Assembly: GCF_900078705.1 (NCBI RefSeq)
Contig: NZ_FKIF01000007.1
Location: 558,001 to 622,000, forward strand
DNA: 64,000 bases
Origin: Bordetella ansorpii
Lineage (GTDB): Bacteria > Pseudomonadota > Gammaproteobacteria > Burkholderiales > Burkholderiaceae_B
Reading direction: 5' to 3'
In this document: in pieces, positions 36,606 through 47,688 of the stretch
How the letters are laid out: every line of letters starts with the position of its first letter
Numbering within the stretch: position 1 is the first letter of the stretch
Made by a program: the position numbers and the translations under genes
Notes under the pieces: generated by a model
Told to the model about the DNA's origin: nothing
The model's database searches: none
Seen by the model: the letters and a program-made list of their open reading frames with translations, nothing else

Positions 36606-36725
36606 CATGGCGTCAAGTGTGCGGGAAAACCCGGAACATAGCAAGTTTTTTTTGCAGGGCCGTTATATCAACACTCATCATTTAAAAGATCAATTTTCCC
36701 AATAAAATCAATCAATTGAATGAAG

Positions 36726-36741
36726 TGTCAAATATATGACA
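36726..36741. promoter_or_regulatory. AT-rich palindrome TGTCA-N6-TGACA in front of the phosphatase gene
   Basis: A perfect inverted repeat, TGTCA AATATA TGACA, lies in an unusually AT-rich pocket (about 36,640-36,745) within a GC-rich region. It lies 121 bases upstream of the phosphatase start. It looks like a dimeric-regulator operator, but I cannot name the protein. Confidence 0.35.
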
Positions 36742-36799
36742 TGGCACCTTTTCAGTCGCTGAACGAGGGGCGGCAAATCTGCCCCCAATTTGGTCGCGC

Positions 36800-36815
36800 G
36801 CCCGCCGGGGCGGGC
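36800..36815 (-). terminator. possible terminator after uvrB
   Basis: GCCCGCC-GG-GGCGGGC is a perfect 7-bp hairpin 43 bases after the uvrB stop (leftward). No T-run follows, so termination is uncertain. Confidence 0.4.
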
Positions 36816-36858
36816 TTCATCCGTAACACTGTGGCGCCGTCCAACACGGCTTTGGTTA

Positions 36859-38889
<2,031 letters not shown>

Positions 38890-38906
38890 GCTAGACTTTT
38901 TCCAAG

Positions 38907-38924
38907 ATGTCTTTTTCAAGACAT
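38907..38924. promoter_or_regulatory. short palindrome in the uvrB/aminotransferase divergent promoter region
   Basis: ATGTCTT-TTTC-AAGACAT is a perfect 7-bp inverted repeat, 18 bases upstream of the chosen uvrB start. It does not fit the LexA consensus seen at lexA. It could be an operator or part of the 5' leader. Confidence 0.3.
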
Positions 38925-38992
38925 TCTGTCGGGGGTAAACCCCCCATTATCCACAGCACCCGGTAGTGCGTCCACCCAGCCATTCAACGCCC

Positions 38993-40195
38993 ATGAGCAA
39001 CCTCTTCGCTTCCGTCGAACTCGCGCCGCGCGACCCCATTCTTGGCCTGAACGAGCAGTACAACGCCGACACCCGCCCCGGCAAAGTGAACCTCGGCGTG
39101 GGCGTGTACTACGACGACGAAGGGCGCATTCCCCTGCTGGGCGCCGTGCGCAAGGCTGAAGTGGCCCGCGTCGAGGCCGCCGCCGCCCGCGGCTACCTGC
39201 CGATCGAAGGCATCCCCGGCTACAACAAGGGCGCGCAGGCCCTGCTGCTGGGCGCCGACTCGCCCCTGGCCGCCGCCGGCCGCGTGCTGACCACCCAGGC
39301 CCTGGGCGGCACCGGCGCGCTGAAGATCGGCGCCGACTTCCTGCGCCAACTGCTGCCGAAATCCAAGGTGCTGATCAGCGACCCCAGCTGGGAAAACCAC
39401 CGCGCCCTGTTCGAGCGCGCCGGCTTCCCGGTCGGCACCTACACCTACTACGATGCCGCCACGCACGGCCTGAACTTCGACGGCATGCTGGCCGACCTGA
39501 AGTCGGCCCCGGCCAACACCATCGTGGTGCTGCACGCGTGCTGCCACAACCCCACCGGCGTCGACCCCACGGCCGACCAATGGCGCCAGATCGCCGACGT
39601 GGTCAAGGCCCGCGGCCTGGTCCCGTTCCTGGACATCGCGTACCAGGGCTTCGGCGACGGCCTGCAGGAAGATGCCTCGGTCGTGCGCCTGTTCGCCGAC
39701 CTCGACATCACGATGCTGGTCAGCTCGTCGTTCTCGAAGTCGTTCTCGCTGTACGGCGAGCGCGTGGGCGCCCTGACCGTGGTGGCGGGCGACAAGGAAG
39801 AGGCCGGCCGCGTGCTGAGCCAGTTGAAGCGCACCATCCGCACCAACTACTCCAACCCGCCCACTCACGGTGGCACGGTGGTGGCCTCGGTCCTGAACGA
39901 CGCCGAGCTGTTCGCGGAGTGGGACCGCGAACTGGCCGGCATGCGCGACCGCATCCGCCTGATGCGCAAGCAACTGGTCGACAAGATCAAGGAACACGGC
40001 GCCACGCAGGACTTCAGCTTCGTGCTGAAGCAGCGCGGCATGTTCTCGTACTCGGGCCTGACCAGCCAACAGGTCGACCGCCTGCGCGAAGAGCACGGCG
40101 TGTACGCCATCAGCACCGGCCGCATCTGCGTGGCCGCCCTGAACAGCCGCAACATCGACGTGGTGGCAAAGGCCATCGCGGCCGTGCTGAAGTAA
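38993..40195 (+). CDS. aromatic amino acid/aspartate aminotransferase (TyrB/AspC type)
   Basis: A 400-residue class I (subgroup Ialpha) aminotransferase. It starts [19 protein letters not shown], like AspC/TyrB. Cofactor contacts are seen in [13 protein letters not shown] and the Schiff-base lysine in [16 protein letters not shown]. The substrate arginine lies in [11 protein letters not shown]. Likely reactions are aspartate or tyrosine/phenylalanine with 2-oxoglutarate; motifs do not separate the two. It is divergent from uvrB and followed by a strong terminator. The ATG at 38993 fits the family start. Confidence 0.93.
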   Translation: MSNLFASVELAPRDPILGLNEQYNADTRPGKVNLGVGVYYDDEGRIPLLGAVRKAEVARVEAAAARGYLPIEGIPGYNKGAQALLLGADSPLAAAGRVLTTQALGGTGALKIGADFLRQLLPKSKVLISDPSWENHRALFERAGFPVGTYTYYDAATHGLNFDGMLADLKSAPANTIVVLHACCHNPTGVDPTADQWRQIADVVKARGLVPFLDIAYQGFGDGLQEDASVVRLFADLDITMLVSSSFSKSFSLYGERVGALTVVAGDKEEAGRVLSQLKRTIRTNYSNPPTHGGTVVASVLNDAELFAEWDRELAGMRDRIRLMRKQLVDKIKEHGATQDFSFVLKQRGMFSYSGLTSQQVDRLREEHGVYAISTGRICVAALNSRNIDVVAKAIAAVLK

Positions 40196-40221
40196 GCCTC
40201 ACCCCTGTTCGGCAAGCGCGC

Positions 40222-40246
40222 AACGGAGCCCACGGGCTCCGTTTTT
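40222..40246 (+). terminator. intrinsic terminator of the aminotransferase gene
   Basis: AACGGAGCCC and GGGCTCCGTT form a 10-bp stem with a 2-base loop and run into TTTTT, 26 bases after the stop. Confidence 0.92.
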
Positions 40247-40356
40247 CCTTGGTGCATGTGCCAGTAGGTGCTTGTGCCGCAGTGCATGCTGCCCCTTGCC
40301 GCATCGCGTTTCATACACGTGTCTTGCATTTTTCCGCTGCGTCCCCCAGAATGCCG

Positions 40357-40372
40357 CTGTATATACATACAG
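40357..40372. promoter_or_regulatory. LexA (SOS) box upstream of lexA
   Basis: CTGTATATACATACAG matches the CTGT-N8-ACAG consensus of beta/gammaproteobacterial LexA exactly at the arms. It lies 30 bases before the lexA start, as expected for autorepression. Confidence 0.95.
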
Positions 40373-40401
40373 TCCGCGTTCAGCGCACACGGATCATCGC
40401 C

Positions 40402-41055
40402 ATGGCCACGAAACTCACGGAACGCCAACAGGAAATCCTGGATCTCATCCGCCAGACGGTTGCCCGCACCGGCTTCCCGCCCACGCGCGCCGAAATCGCG
40501 CAGGCACTGGGCTTTCGCTCGCCCAATGCGGCCGAAGACCACCTGAAGGCGCTGGCCCGCAAAGGCGCCATCGAACTCACCGCCGGCGCCTCGCGCGGCA
40601 TCCGCCTGAAGCCGCTGGCCGACGCGCCCGCCGAGGCTCCCGCCGCCATCGCTTCCACGCTGTCGCACCTGCTGCTGCCGCTCATCGGCCGTGTCGCCGC
40701 GGGCAGCCCCATGCTGGCCGCCGAGCACGTCGAACGCGAGGTGGGCGTCGACCCGGGCCTGTTCGCCCAGGCGCCCGACTACCTGCTCAAGGTGCGCGGC
40801 ATGAGCATGCGCGACGCCGGCATCCTCGAAGGCGACCTGCTGGCCGTCAAGAAGACCGCCGAAGCGCGCAACGGCCAGATCGTCATCGCACGGCTCGACG
40901 ACGAGGTTACCGTCAAGCGCCTGCAGCGGCAGAACGGCCGCATCGAGCTGCTGCCCGAGAACCCCGACTTCTCGCCCATCATCGTGCAGGCCGGGCAGGA
41001 CTTCTCGCTCGAAGGCATCGCCGTCGGGCTCATCCGCACGCAACCGCTGCACTGA
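40402..41055 (+). CDS. lexA: SOS repressor LexA
   Basis: This 217-residue self-cleaving repressor has a winged helix-turn-helix at residues 1-70 ([43 protein letters not shown]). Its Ala-Gly cleavage site is in [11 protein letters not shown]. The catalytic serine lies in [11 protein letters not shown] and the catalytic lysine in [10 protein letters not shown]. The length is slightly above E. coli LexA (202), owing to an Ala/Pro-rich linker at about 75-90. Its own LexA box precedes the start. Nothing SOS-related follows directly; there is no sulA- or recA-like partner in the window. Confidence 0.97.
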   Translation: MATKLTERQQEILDLIRQTVARTGFPPTRAEIAQALGFRSPNAAEDHLKALARKGAIELTAGASRGIRLKPLADAPAEAPAAIASTLSHLLLPLIGRVAAGSPMLAAEHVEREVGVDPGLFAQAPDYLLKVRGMSMRDAGILEGDLLAVKKTAEARNGQIVIARLDDEVTVKRLQRQNGRIELLPENPDFSPIIVQAGQDFSLEGIAVGLIRTQPLH

Positions 41056-41656
41056 ACGCTGCACCGGCGGGCCCCTGTACGAACGCAGACCTCGCATCGC
41101 GGCCTGCGGTGGGCAATCCAGGGCAAGCCACGCGCCGCACGCCGGGCGCATGCAGCCATGCATGCGCCCACGCAAGAATCCCCTCTTCCAGGCCGGTCAT
41201 GCCATTGCCGACCCGTCTTTGCCGCGGCGGGAGGCGTGAACGCCGATGCCCACGGAGGGAATCGGCATTCCTGTAAAGAAAATGCAATAAAACGTAGGAC
41301 GGGTTGCCTCCCAGCTCGGCGCCAGTCAAAAGGCCCGGCGCGGACCCACCCTTCGCCAGAACGATGCATACCGGCCGTGCCCCTTGTCCGCCCCCAGTCG
41401 CATTCCCCCCTCGGCACCCCATCCACGCCCGCGCGCCTGGCCGCTCCCTCCACCCGAATTCGTCATTCATGTTTCCTAACAAAATGGCTCATTCACACAT
41501 ATGAGCGGCTCACGCGCAGGGTATTAATGTCGCCTTCAAAGTGGAAGGCGGCGGCCGTGCCGCCAGCGCATCATGCGCAACCCCGATAACAACAGCCATC
41601 ATCCAGGCATGATGGAGCAGCCATTCCACTGGCCGCGCTGGGACACGAGGGATGTC
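41056..41656. other. 601-base gap between lexA and the T6SS island
   Basis: No convincing gene is visible. Frames on both strands here are short and of mixed composition. The last 200 bases become AT-richer, with GCTCAT-N8-ATGAGC at 41487-41506 as a candidate operator or promoter-proximal element for the island. Alternative vgrG starts at 41573 and 41609 fall in this gap and would lengthen that protein. Confidence 0.6.
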
Positions 41657-44011
41657 ATGGACGTACCGGATTCCATCCAATATCGCGCCATCGTCGCGCA
41701 CACGCCCCTGGGCGGCCAGCTCGCCTTCCGCAGCATGACCGGTTCGGAAGGTCTCTCGCGATTGTTCGAGTTCGACGTCGAGTTGATCGCCGACAACTAC
41801 AACCTGGATCTGGACGCGCTGCTGGGCAAATCGCTGACGCTGGAGATGGAGACGCAGGCGGGCTCGCGCTTCCTGGACGGCCACGTGACGCGCTGCGAGA
41901 TGATCGGCCGCGAAAGCGGCACCTCGCGCCATTACATCTACCGCGCCACGGTGCGCCCGTGGCTGTGGTATCTGACGCAGACCTCGGACAGCAAGATCTT
42001 CCAGAAGAAGACCGTGCCCGACGTGATTGCCGAGGTATTGGGTGAACACGGTTTCGCGTTCGAATCGAAACTGACCGGTACTTACCGCACCTGGGAATAC
42101 TGCGTGCAGTACCAGGAAACCGATTTTGCGTTCCTCAGCCGCCTGATGGAACACGAAGGCATCTATTACTACTTCAAGCACGGCAACGGGCAGCACACGC
42201 TGGTCATGGTCGACGACGTGGCCTCGCACGAAGCGCAGCCCGGCTACGCCGACATTCCGTACTACGGCCCGGACCGCCTGGTCACGCCGCAGGACGAATA
42301 CATCTCGATGTGGGAAGTGGCCTCGGCGATTACGCCGGACAGCTACGCCACGGTGGATTACGACCCGATCAAGCCGGGCGCCAGCCTGGATGCCGTGTCG
42401 CGCCAGCCGGGCGGCTCGCAAAGCGGCAACCTGGAGATGTACGAGTGGCAAGGCGGTTTCCAGGAGCCCGACCAGGCCGAGCAGTATTCGAAGATTCGCC
42501 TTCAGGAACTGCAGACCCAGCGCAAGCAGGGCCGTGGGATGGGTTCCGCGCGCAAGATCGCGCCGGGGTATCTCTTCACGTTGAAGAACCATCCGCGCTC
42601 GGCCGAGAACAAAGAGTATCTGGTGCTGTCGGCCAACTACCGCATGAATTCCGGCGGACACGCCACGGGTTCGGGCTCCGAATTCTTCTGGGAAACCTCG
42701 TTCGTCGTCCTGCCCACCAGCCATCAGTACCGCGCCCCGCGCACCTCGCCGATTCCGCATACCCACGGCCCGCAGACCGCCCGCGTGGTGGGCCCGGCCG
42801 GCGAGGAGATCTGGACGGACGAATACGGCCGCATCAAGGTGCAGTTCCACTGGGACCGCTACGGCCAGAAGAACGAGAACAGCTCGTGCTGGGTGCGCGT
42901 GTCCAGCCCCTGGGCCGGCGGCGGCTTCGGCGGACTGCAATTGCCGCGCATCAACGATGAGGTCGTCGTCGACTTCATCGGCGGCTGCCCCGACCGCCCG
43001 CTGATCCTGGGCCGCGTCTACAACGGCAACAACATGCCGCCCGTGGACCTGCCCGCCAGCGCCACGCAAAGCGGCTTCCGCAGCCAGTCGGTGCATGGCG
43101 ACCCGTCCATGTCCAACCGCATGATCTTCGACGACAAGCTGGGCATGGAACTGTTCCACACCCGCGCGCAGCGCAACATGCTGAACGACGTGGTCAATGA
43201 CCACGATCACCATGTCGGCAACAACCATTGCCAGAACGTGGGCGTGGACCACACGCATACCGTGGGCAAGAACCACACGCAGACGATCGGCTGCAACCAC
43301 ACCATCGAGGTCGGCGAAGACCTGAAGACCACCATCAAGCGGATGGAGGAACGGCTGGTGCAGGCCGAGCAGAAGATCACGGTGATGAAGGATGCCACGC
43401 AGCGGTTCGAGGGGCAGTTCATCAAAGAAGTGATCGGCATGGAGAAGCGAATTACGTCGGCCGAGCAGCAGATCACGGTCAATCAGGCCGCGCTGCACAA
43501 GTACAACACGACGCTGACCCAGGAGATCCAGAACAATCACAAACTGAAGGTACAGGCCGATCAGAGCACGGAAATTCTGGGCGAGATGAAGGTCGAGGCG
43601 GGCAGCTTCTGGAAATCGGTCAAAGGCAACGCTTTTGACACAACCTTGGGAGCGAAATTTTCGGCCGTCATCGGGACCAACGTCTCCCTCTATCCCGTGG
43701 TCAACGCCACAGTGGCAGGTTGGACCAATTCGATGTCCGCAATGAGCCTGACGCTTAATGGATACTCCGCCACGGTAGTGGGCAAAACACTAATGACCGC
43801 AGGGCAGAAAGCCAAGCTGGCGGCGGCCGAACAGCGTCTGGTAGGCATTGAAAACAATGTCACCGGTCTGAAGTCGGACACGGCGGGACTGATAAAAAGC
43901 ATGCAAGGTGTCAAAGCGAGTCAAGCCGGGCTAAAACAGGCCCTGAACGGGGTGAAGAACAATATCAGCAGCCTGGACAATCGTGTGTCTGCGCTCGAGA
44001 GTCACGCGTAG
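41657..44011 (+). CDS. type VI secretion spike protein VgrG with divergent C-terminal coiled-coil extension
   Basis: A 784-residue VgrG. The gp27-like base opens with VAHTPLGGQLAFRSMTGSEG and includes YCVQYQETDFAFLSRLMEHEGIYYYF. The gp5 OB-fold carries WTDEYGRIKVQFHWDR and SSCWVRVSSPWAGGGFGG. A short histidine-rich needle repeat follows at about residues 515-560 (DHHVGNNH, VGKNHTQTIG). The last 220 residues are unlike standard VgrG. Two heptad-rich coiled coils flank a hydrophobic Ser/Thr/Val-rich segment (near NVSLYPVVNATVAGW). That part is visibly poorer in GC, so it may be an exchanged effector or adaptor module. I chose the ATG at 41657, which has GAGGG upstream. No other T6SS structural gene is present. 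Confidence 0.88.
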   Translation: MDVPDSIQYRAIVAHTPLGGQLAFRSMTGSEGLSRLFEFDVELIADNYNLDLDALLGKSLTLEMETQAGSRFLDGHVTRCEMIGRESGTSRHYIYRATVRPWLWYLTQTSDSKIFQKKTVPDVIAEVLGEHGFAFESKLTGTYRTWEYCVQYQETDFAFLSRLMEHEGIYYYFKHGNGQHTLVMVDDVASHEAQPGYADIPYYGPDRLVTPQDEYISMWEVASAITPDSYATVDYDPIKPGASLDAVSRQPGGSQSGNLEMYEWQGGFQEPDQAEQYSKIRLQELQTQRKQGRGMGSARKIAPGYLFTLKNHPRSAENKEYLVLSANYRMNSGGHATGSGSEFFWETSFVVLPTSHQYRAPRTSPIPHTHGPQTARVVGPAGEEIWTDEYGRIKVQFHWDRYGQKNENSSCWVRVSSPWAGGGFGGLQLPRINDEVVVDFIGGCPDRPLILGRVYNGNNMPPVDLPASATQSGFRSQSVHGDPSMSNRMIFDDKLGMELFHTRAQRNMLNDVVNDHDHHVGNNHCQNVGVDHTHTVGKNHTQTIGCNHTIEVGEDLKTTIKRMEERLVQAEQKITVMKDATQRFEGQFIKEVIGMEKRITSAEQQITVNQAALHKYNTTLTQEIQNNHKLKVQADQSTEILGEMKVEAGSFWKSVKGNAFDTTLGAKFSAVIGTNVSLYPVVNATVAGWTNSMSAMSLTLNGYSATVVGKTLMTAGQKAKLAAAEQRLVGIENNVTGLKSDTAGLIKSMQGVKASQAGLKQALNGVKNNISSLDNRVSALESHA

Positions 44012-44019
44012 GAGACGTC

Positions 44020-44442
44020 ATGCAGGGACTGAAGTACCTGGCTTTCACCCTTACGGCAGTAGTGGTCATCTGGGGGGCCTGGATGATCTACAAGGGCCAA
44101 TATGGCGCAGGGGTGGGCATGCTGCTCACCTCGGTGCTCATGGTAGTGCCTTACTTGCTGTTCATGCATCCGTATGTGCGCATGGATGCATTGATGACGC
44201 GTTTGAACAAGGAAGGGATTCCTGCCCAGGCATCCATCGTCAGCATCGAAGAGACATCGATGTACGTCAACGAGGTGCCGGTCATGCGCGTGAACGTCAA
44301 GTACGCCATTGAAGGCAAGGAGCGCACCGGCGAGATCAAGCAACCCATCCCATATCACTCTCTATCGTCCGTTCAACCGGGCACGCTGGTTCCCATATTG
44401 GTAGATCCCAAAGACGACGCGCAATTCCTGTTGCAGTTTTAG
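44020..44442 (+). CDS. small membrane protein, first of two paralogues (DUF3592-like), candidate immunity protein
   Basis: A 140-residue protein with two N-terminal membrane helices (about 6-24 and 30-50) and a beta-rich soluble domain. The soluble domain includes AQASIVSIEETSMYVNEVPVMRV, EIKQPIPYHSL and PILVDPKDDAQF. These resemble DUF3592-type modules. It starts 8 bases after vgrG, and a related gene follows after a 70-base gap. Because it directly follows a VgrG with a divergent tail and has a membrane-anchored periplasm-type layout, an immunity role is conceivable. There is no direct evidence. Composition is less GC-rich than the core genes. Confidence 0.7.
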   Translation: MQGLKYLAFTLTAVVVIWGAWMIYKGQYGAGVGMLLTSVLMVVPYLLFMHPYVRMDALMTRLNKEGIPAQASIVSIEETSMYVNEVPVMRVNVKYAIEGKERTGEIKQPIPYHSLSSVQPGTLVPILVDPKDDAQFLLQF

Positions 44443-44512
44443 AGGCAGGCATACCCACATCGTTCCGGGGCAATCCTCTTCGTACTCGGGCGCAAACATC
44501 CGGCGAGGCGGC

Positions 44513-44935
44513 ATGCAGTGGTTGAGGTACATGATCTGGTTGATGGTCAGCGGCTACCTTGTCTGGTCCGCTTGGTCCCTGCGTGCGGGGAGATACGAAG
44601 AGTCGGTCGGCATGTTCGCCTCGGCTCTGTTGACCGGCGCCCTGTATCACTTCTTTTTTCGGCGCCACATTATTCAGGATGCGCTCCGGGAGCGACTGGA
44701 AAAGGAAGGACTGCGCGTCCCGGCGACGATCCTCAGCGTCCAACAGACCTCAAGGTACCTGAATGAAACCCCGGTCATGCGGGTGAAGGTCAAATACACC
44801 GCCGGAGGTAGGGAGCACACGCACGAGATCAAGCAGCCTGTCTCCTACCTGGCGGTGTCCCATCTGCAGCCTCACAAGCGCATAACCGTACTGGTCGATC
44901 CGAAAAATACTGACCGCTTCCTGCCGCAGCCCTGA
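44513..44935 (+). CDS. small membrane protein, second of two paralogues (DUF3592-like)
   Basis: A 140-residue paralogue of the preceding gene with the same layout: two membrane helices (about 6-22 and 29-48), then a conserved soluble domain. The shared pattern is PATILSVQQTSRYLNETPVMRV, HEIKQPVSYLAV and VLVDPKNTDRF. The most conserved strip between the pair is TSxYxNExPVMRVxVKY, so that surface is probably functional. The N-terminal helices have diverged. Duplicated candidate immunity genes behind a VgrG are common in polymorphic effector loci. Here no toxin can be named, so other envelope roles remain open. Confidence 0.7.
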   Translation: MQWLRYMIWLMVSGYLVWSAWSLRAGRYEESVGMFASALLTGALYHFFFRRHIIQDALRERLEKEGLRVPATILSVQQTSRYLNETPVMRVKVKYTAGGREHTHEIKQPVSYLAVSHLQPHKRITVLVDPKNTDRFLPQP

Positions 44936-44940
44936 AGCCC

Positions 44941-47688
44941 ATGAAAACGATCAAACCGTTCCGACTGACCTCGCTGCATCGGCCCTACTCCTGGCGCAAG
45001 CGCAATTTCCTGTCAGTGGCCATCTACGCCCTGGCGGACCTGCGTGAACCTGGCAACCCCAAGCTGCTGTCCGACATGGAAGTCTGGCGCGAGGTGATGC
45101 CCGAGCTGGACTGCGACGGCGTGATCGACCACATCCTGCCCAAGACGGTGCCCGAGTTCCTGGTGGGCGGCCATGCCTACACCAGCCATCAGGACGACAA
45201 GACCAAGGTCATGGTGCGCGCGCAGGTGGGCGAACTGGAGAAAGAGCTGGTCGTATTCGGCGACCGCTACCTGATCGGCGACCGCCCGACCGACCCGGTT
45301 CCCTTCGACAGCATGCCGATGACCTGGAGCCGCGCCTTCGGCGGTCCGAACTTTCCGGAAAACCCCGGCGGCACGGGCATCGAACCGGTGGACGCCCATG
45401 GGCAGAAGCTGGTGCGCTATCCCAACATCGAGCACGGCATCGATCGCTACCAGCGCGGACAGCGCAACGGCACGCCCTACAGCTTCGGCCCCGTCAACAT
45501 GATGCTGCCGCGGCGCTTCGGCATGATGGGCACGTATTCCGAGCGCTGGAAGAAGGAAGAGTTTCCGGGTTTCTTCCCGGACATGAACCCGTTGATCTTC
45601 AACGCCGCCGAACCGGACCAGCGCTGGCCGGATCGCAGCGAACTGCCATTGGGCGAGGCCTTCAGCATCTGGAACATGCACCCCACGATTCCGTGCTGGG
45701 AAGGCAAATTGCCCAAGTGGCATGCGCGTGCCTTCATCCGCCGCAAAGCGGCGGATGGCGAGGTCTCGCCGATCGACGAAGTCGACATGCGCGCCACCAC
45801 GGCCTGGTTCGTGCCACACCAGGAAAGAGTGTTGCTGATCTATCACGGCAACATCGAAGTGCAAGAGGACGATGCCAGCGACGTGCTGAGCCTGATGTCC
45901 GCGCTGGAAGCGCAAGGCGCCGAGCGCTCGCCCGAGCACTATGCCCAGATCATGCGCCTGCGCGAGGACCCCGAAACCGGCGGCGTGCGCGTGATGTGCG
46001 ACGACGAACTGATCACCGAGGCCATCCTCGGCGCGGTCAACATGGATACCGACGCGGTCTTCCAGACGCCGACCTGGGTCAAGTCGCAACTCTACAAACA
46101 CAAGGTGATCGCCGAACGGCGCCAGGAACTGGTCGACTGCGGCCAGAACCCGGACGAGATCGTGCCAGACCTGCACGGGCCCGAAAGACGCTATGGCCCC
46201 GGAGACCTGCCCGAGCTGGCGCGCGACATGGCCCGTCACAAGGAAGAATCGCAAAAGCTGAAGGAAGATCTGGAACGCCAGAGCGCCGAGCTGAAGGCCC
46301 ACTACGAAAAGCAGGGTGTACCCATGCCCGATACCGACAGCCGCCCCTCGGGACCGCCCACGCAATTGCTGGCGCTGCTGGCGCAGCCCGAGATGTTGGG
46401 ATCGTTGATGAATCCCACCACCGCCGACGTCGACTTCACGCTGCTGGGCAAGCTGATGGGCCAGGCCGAACCCCTGGCGCCAAGCCAGGACTACAAGCAG
46501 ACGCCCCAGTACGCCGCGTTCATCAAGGACAATCCGGAACTGCCCGGCAAGGATGCGACCGCCTGGACGCGGGAGCCGGCCTTCCAGCGCCAGATGCGGT
46601 CGATGAAGCCGCTGCTGCACAAGAGCTACCTGTATTCCGCACACTGGCAGGACGCGGCCCTGAAGCTGGACACCGAACAGAACAGAATGATGCGAGCCTT
46701 GGTGATGGAAAAGCACCAGCGCGGCGAATCGCTGTCCGAGCTGGATCTGACCGGTTGTGCCTTGCCCGGCCTGAACTTCGACAACGCCGACTTCAGCCGC
46801 TCGTTCCTGGAGAACAGCGACCTGTCCGACAGCACCTTCCAGTCCTGCCACTTCACGGAATGCGTGCTGGCGCGCGCCGACCTGTCCAACAGCAAGTTCG
46901 TGAACTGTACGTTCGATAAAGCCAACCTGTCGCTGGCCAAGCTGTACAACGTCTGCTTCGAGAACTGCTCGTTCAAGGAATCGACGATCGAGAACACGGA
47001 CTTCGAGCAATGCGTGATCCAGGGCGGCGTGTTCGATTCGGTGATGCCCCACAAAATCCGCCTGCTGAAGTGCCGGCTGCTGGGCGGCGCGCATCTGCGC
47101 ATGAGCATCTTCAACGAGGCGGAACTGACGGACTGCCGCCTCGAAGAGGTGCGCTTCGAGAAGGTCTCTTTCCAGAACGCCAGGCTGACCGATTCGGTGT
47201 TTGAAAGCGCCAATCTGGACGGCGGCTCGTTCTTCATCACCACGATGTCCAACGTGTTCTTTCACCGCTGCCAGATCAGCAATACCGCGTTCGTGCACCA
47301 GACCGAGCTGGATGCCTGCTCGTTCGAGGGTTCCAGCCTGACACAGTGCAATTTCCGGGAAACGCCGATGCAGTCGGTGAATTTCGAGAATGCCCGCATC
47401 GAGCTTTGCGACTTTTCACTGGCCGACCTGAGCCACGCCAATCTGCGCCAGGCGCGCGCCACCCACACGCAGTACACGCGCGCGACCCTGGTGCATTCGG
47501 ATCTGTCGAAGGCCAACCTGATGGGCAGCGACTTCAAGGCCGCGGACCTGCGGCATGCCGATCTCAGCGTGGCCAATCTGTTCCGCGCCAACTTCGCGCT
47601 GGGCAAGATGGACGACAGCACGGCCCTGGACGGCGCCTACAAGAAGGAAGTGAACCTGTACCCTTTGCGGCAGGCCAAGACCTCATGA
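44941..47688 (+). CDS. DUF2169-pentapeptide-repeat fusion protein, T6SS adaptor
   Basis: A 915-residue fusion. Residues about 1-340 form a DUF2169 domain (FLSVAIYALADL, FGDRYLIGDR, SRAFGGPNFPENPGG, WNMHPTIPCWEG). This family is repeatedly found beside PAAR/VgrG genes and is thought to load cargo onto the spike. Residues about 410-460 carry a charged helical linker. About 590-900 are pentapeptide repeats of the A(D/N)LxX type, for example LSELDLTGCALPGLNFDNADF, building a right-handed beta-helix. It starts 5 bases after the second DUF3592-like gene and overlaps the next gene by 4 bases. Confidence 0.88.
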   Translation: MKTIKPFRLTSLHRPYSWRKRNFLSVAIYALADLREPGNPKLLSDMEVWREVMPELDCDGVIDHILPKTVPEFLVGGHAYTSHQDDKTKVMVRAQVGELEKELVVFGDRYLIGDRPTDPVPFDSMPMTWSRAFGGPNFPENPGGTGIEPVDAHGQKLVRYPNIEHGIDRYQRGQRNGTPYSFGPVNMMLPRRFGMMGTYSERWKKEEFPGFFPDMNPLIFNAAEPDQRWPDRSELPLGEAFSIWNMHPTIPCWEGKLPKWHARAFIRRKAADGEVSPIDEVDMRATTAWFVPHQERVLLIYHGNIEVQEDDASDVLSLMSALEAQGAERSPEHYAQIMRLREDPETGGVRVMCDDELITEAILGAVNMDTDAVFQTPTWVKSQLYKHKVIAERRQELVDCGQNPDEIVPDLHGPERRYGPGDLPELARDMARHKEESQKLKEDLERQSAELKAHYEKQGVPMPDTDSRPSGPPTQLLALLAQPEMLGSLMNPTTADVDFTLLGKLMGQAEPLAPSQDYKQTPQYAAFIKDNPELPGKDATAWTREPAFQRQMRSMKPLLHKSYLYSAHWQDAALKLDTEQNRMMRALVMEKHQRGESLSELDLTGCALPGLNFDNADFSRSFLENSDLSDSTFQSCHFTECVLARADLSNSKFVNCTFDKANLSLAKLYNVCFENCSFKESTIENTDFEQCVIQGGVFDSVMPHKIRLLKCRLLGGAHLRMSIFNEAELTDCRLEEVRFEKVSFQNARLTDSVFESANLDGGSFFITTMSNVFFHRCQISNTAFVHQTELDACSFEGSSLTQCNFRETPMQSVNFENARIELCDFSLADLSHANLRQARATHTQYTRATLVHSDLSKANLMGSDFKAADLRHADLSVANLFRANFALGKMDDSTALDGAYKKEVNLYPLRQAKTS

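Noticed and set aside
38907-38924. SOS box for uvrB
   Set aside because: The palindrome ATGTCTT-TTTC-AAGACAT lacks the CTGT-N8-ACAG pattern present at lexA.
41030-41482. Leftward 150-codon frame in the lexA-vgrG gap
   Set aside because: Overlaps the end of lexA, shows no domain and has uneven composition; not convincing as a gene.
41510-43540. Leftward 676-codon frame opposite vgrG
   Set aside because: Antisense to vgrG, with Val/His/Ala-rich shadow composition and no family motif.
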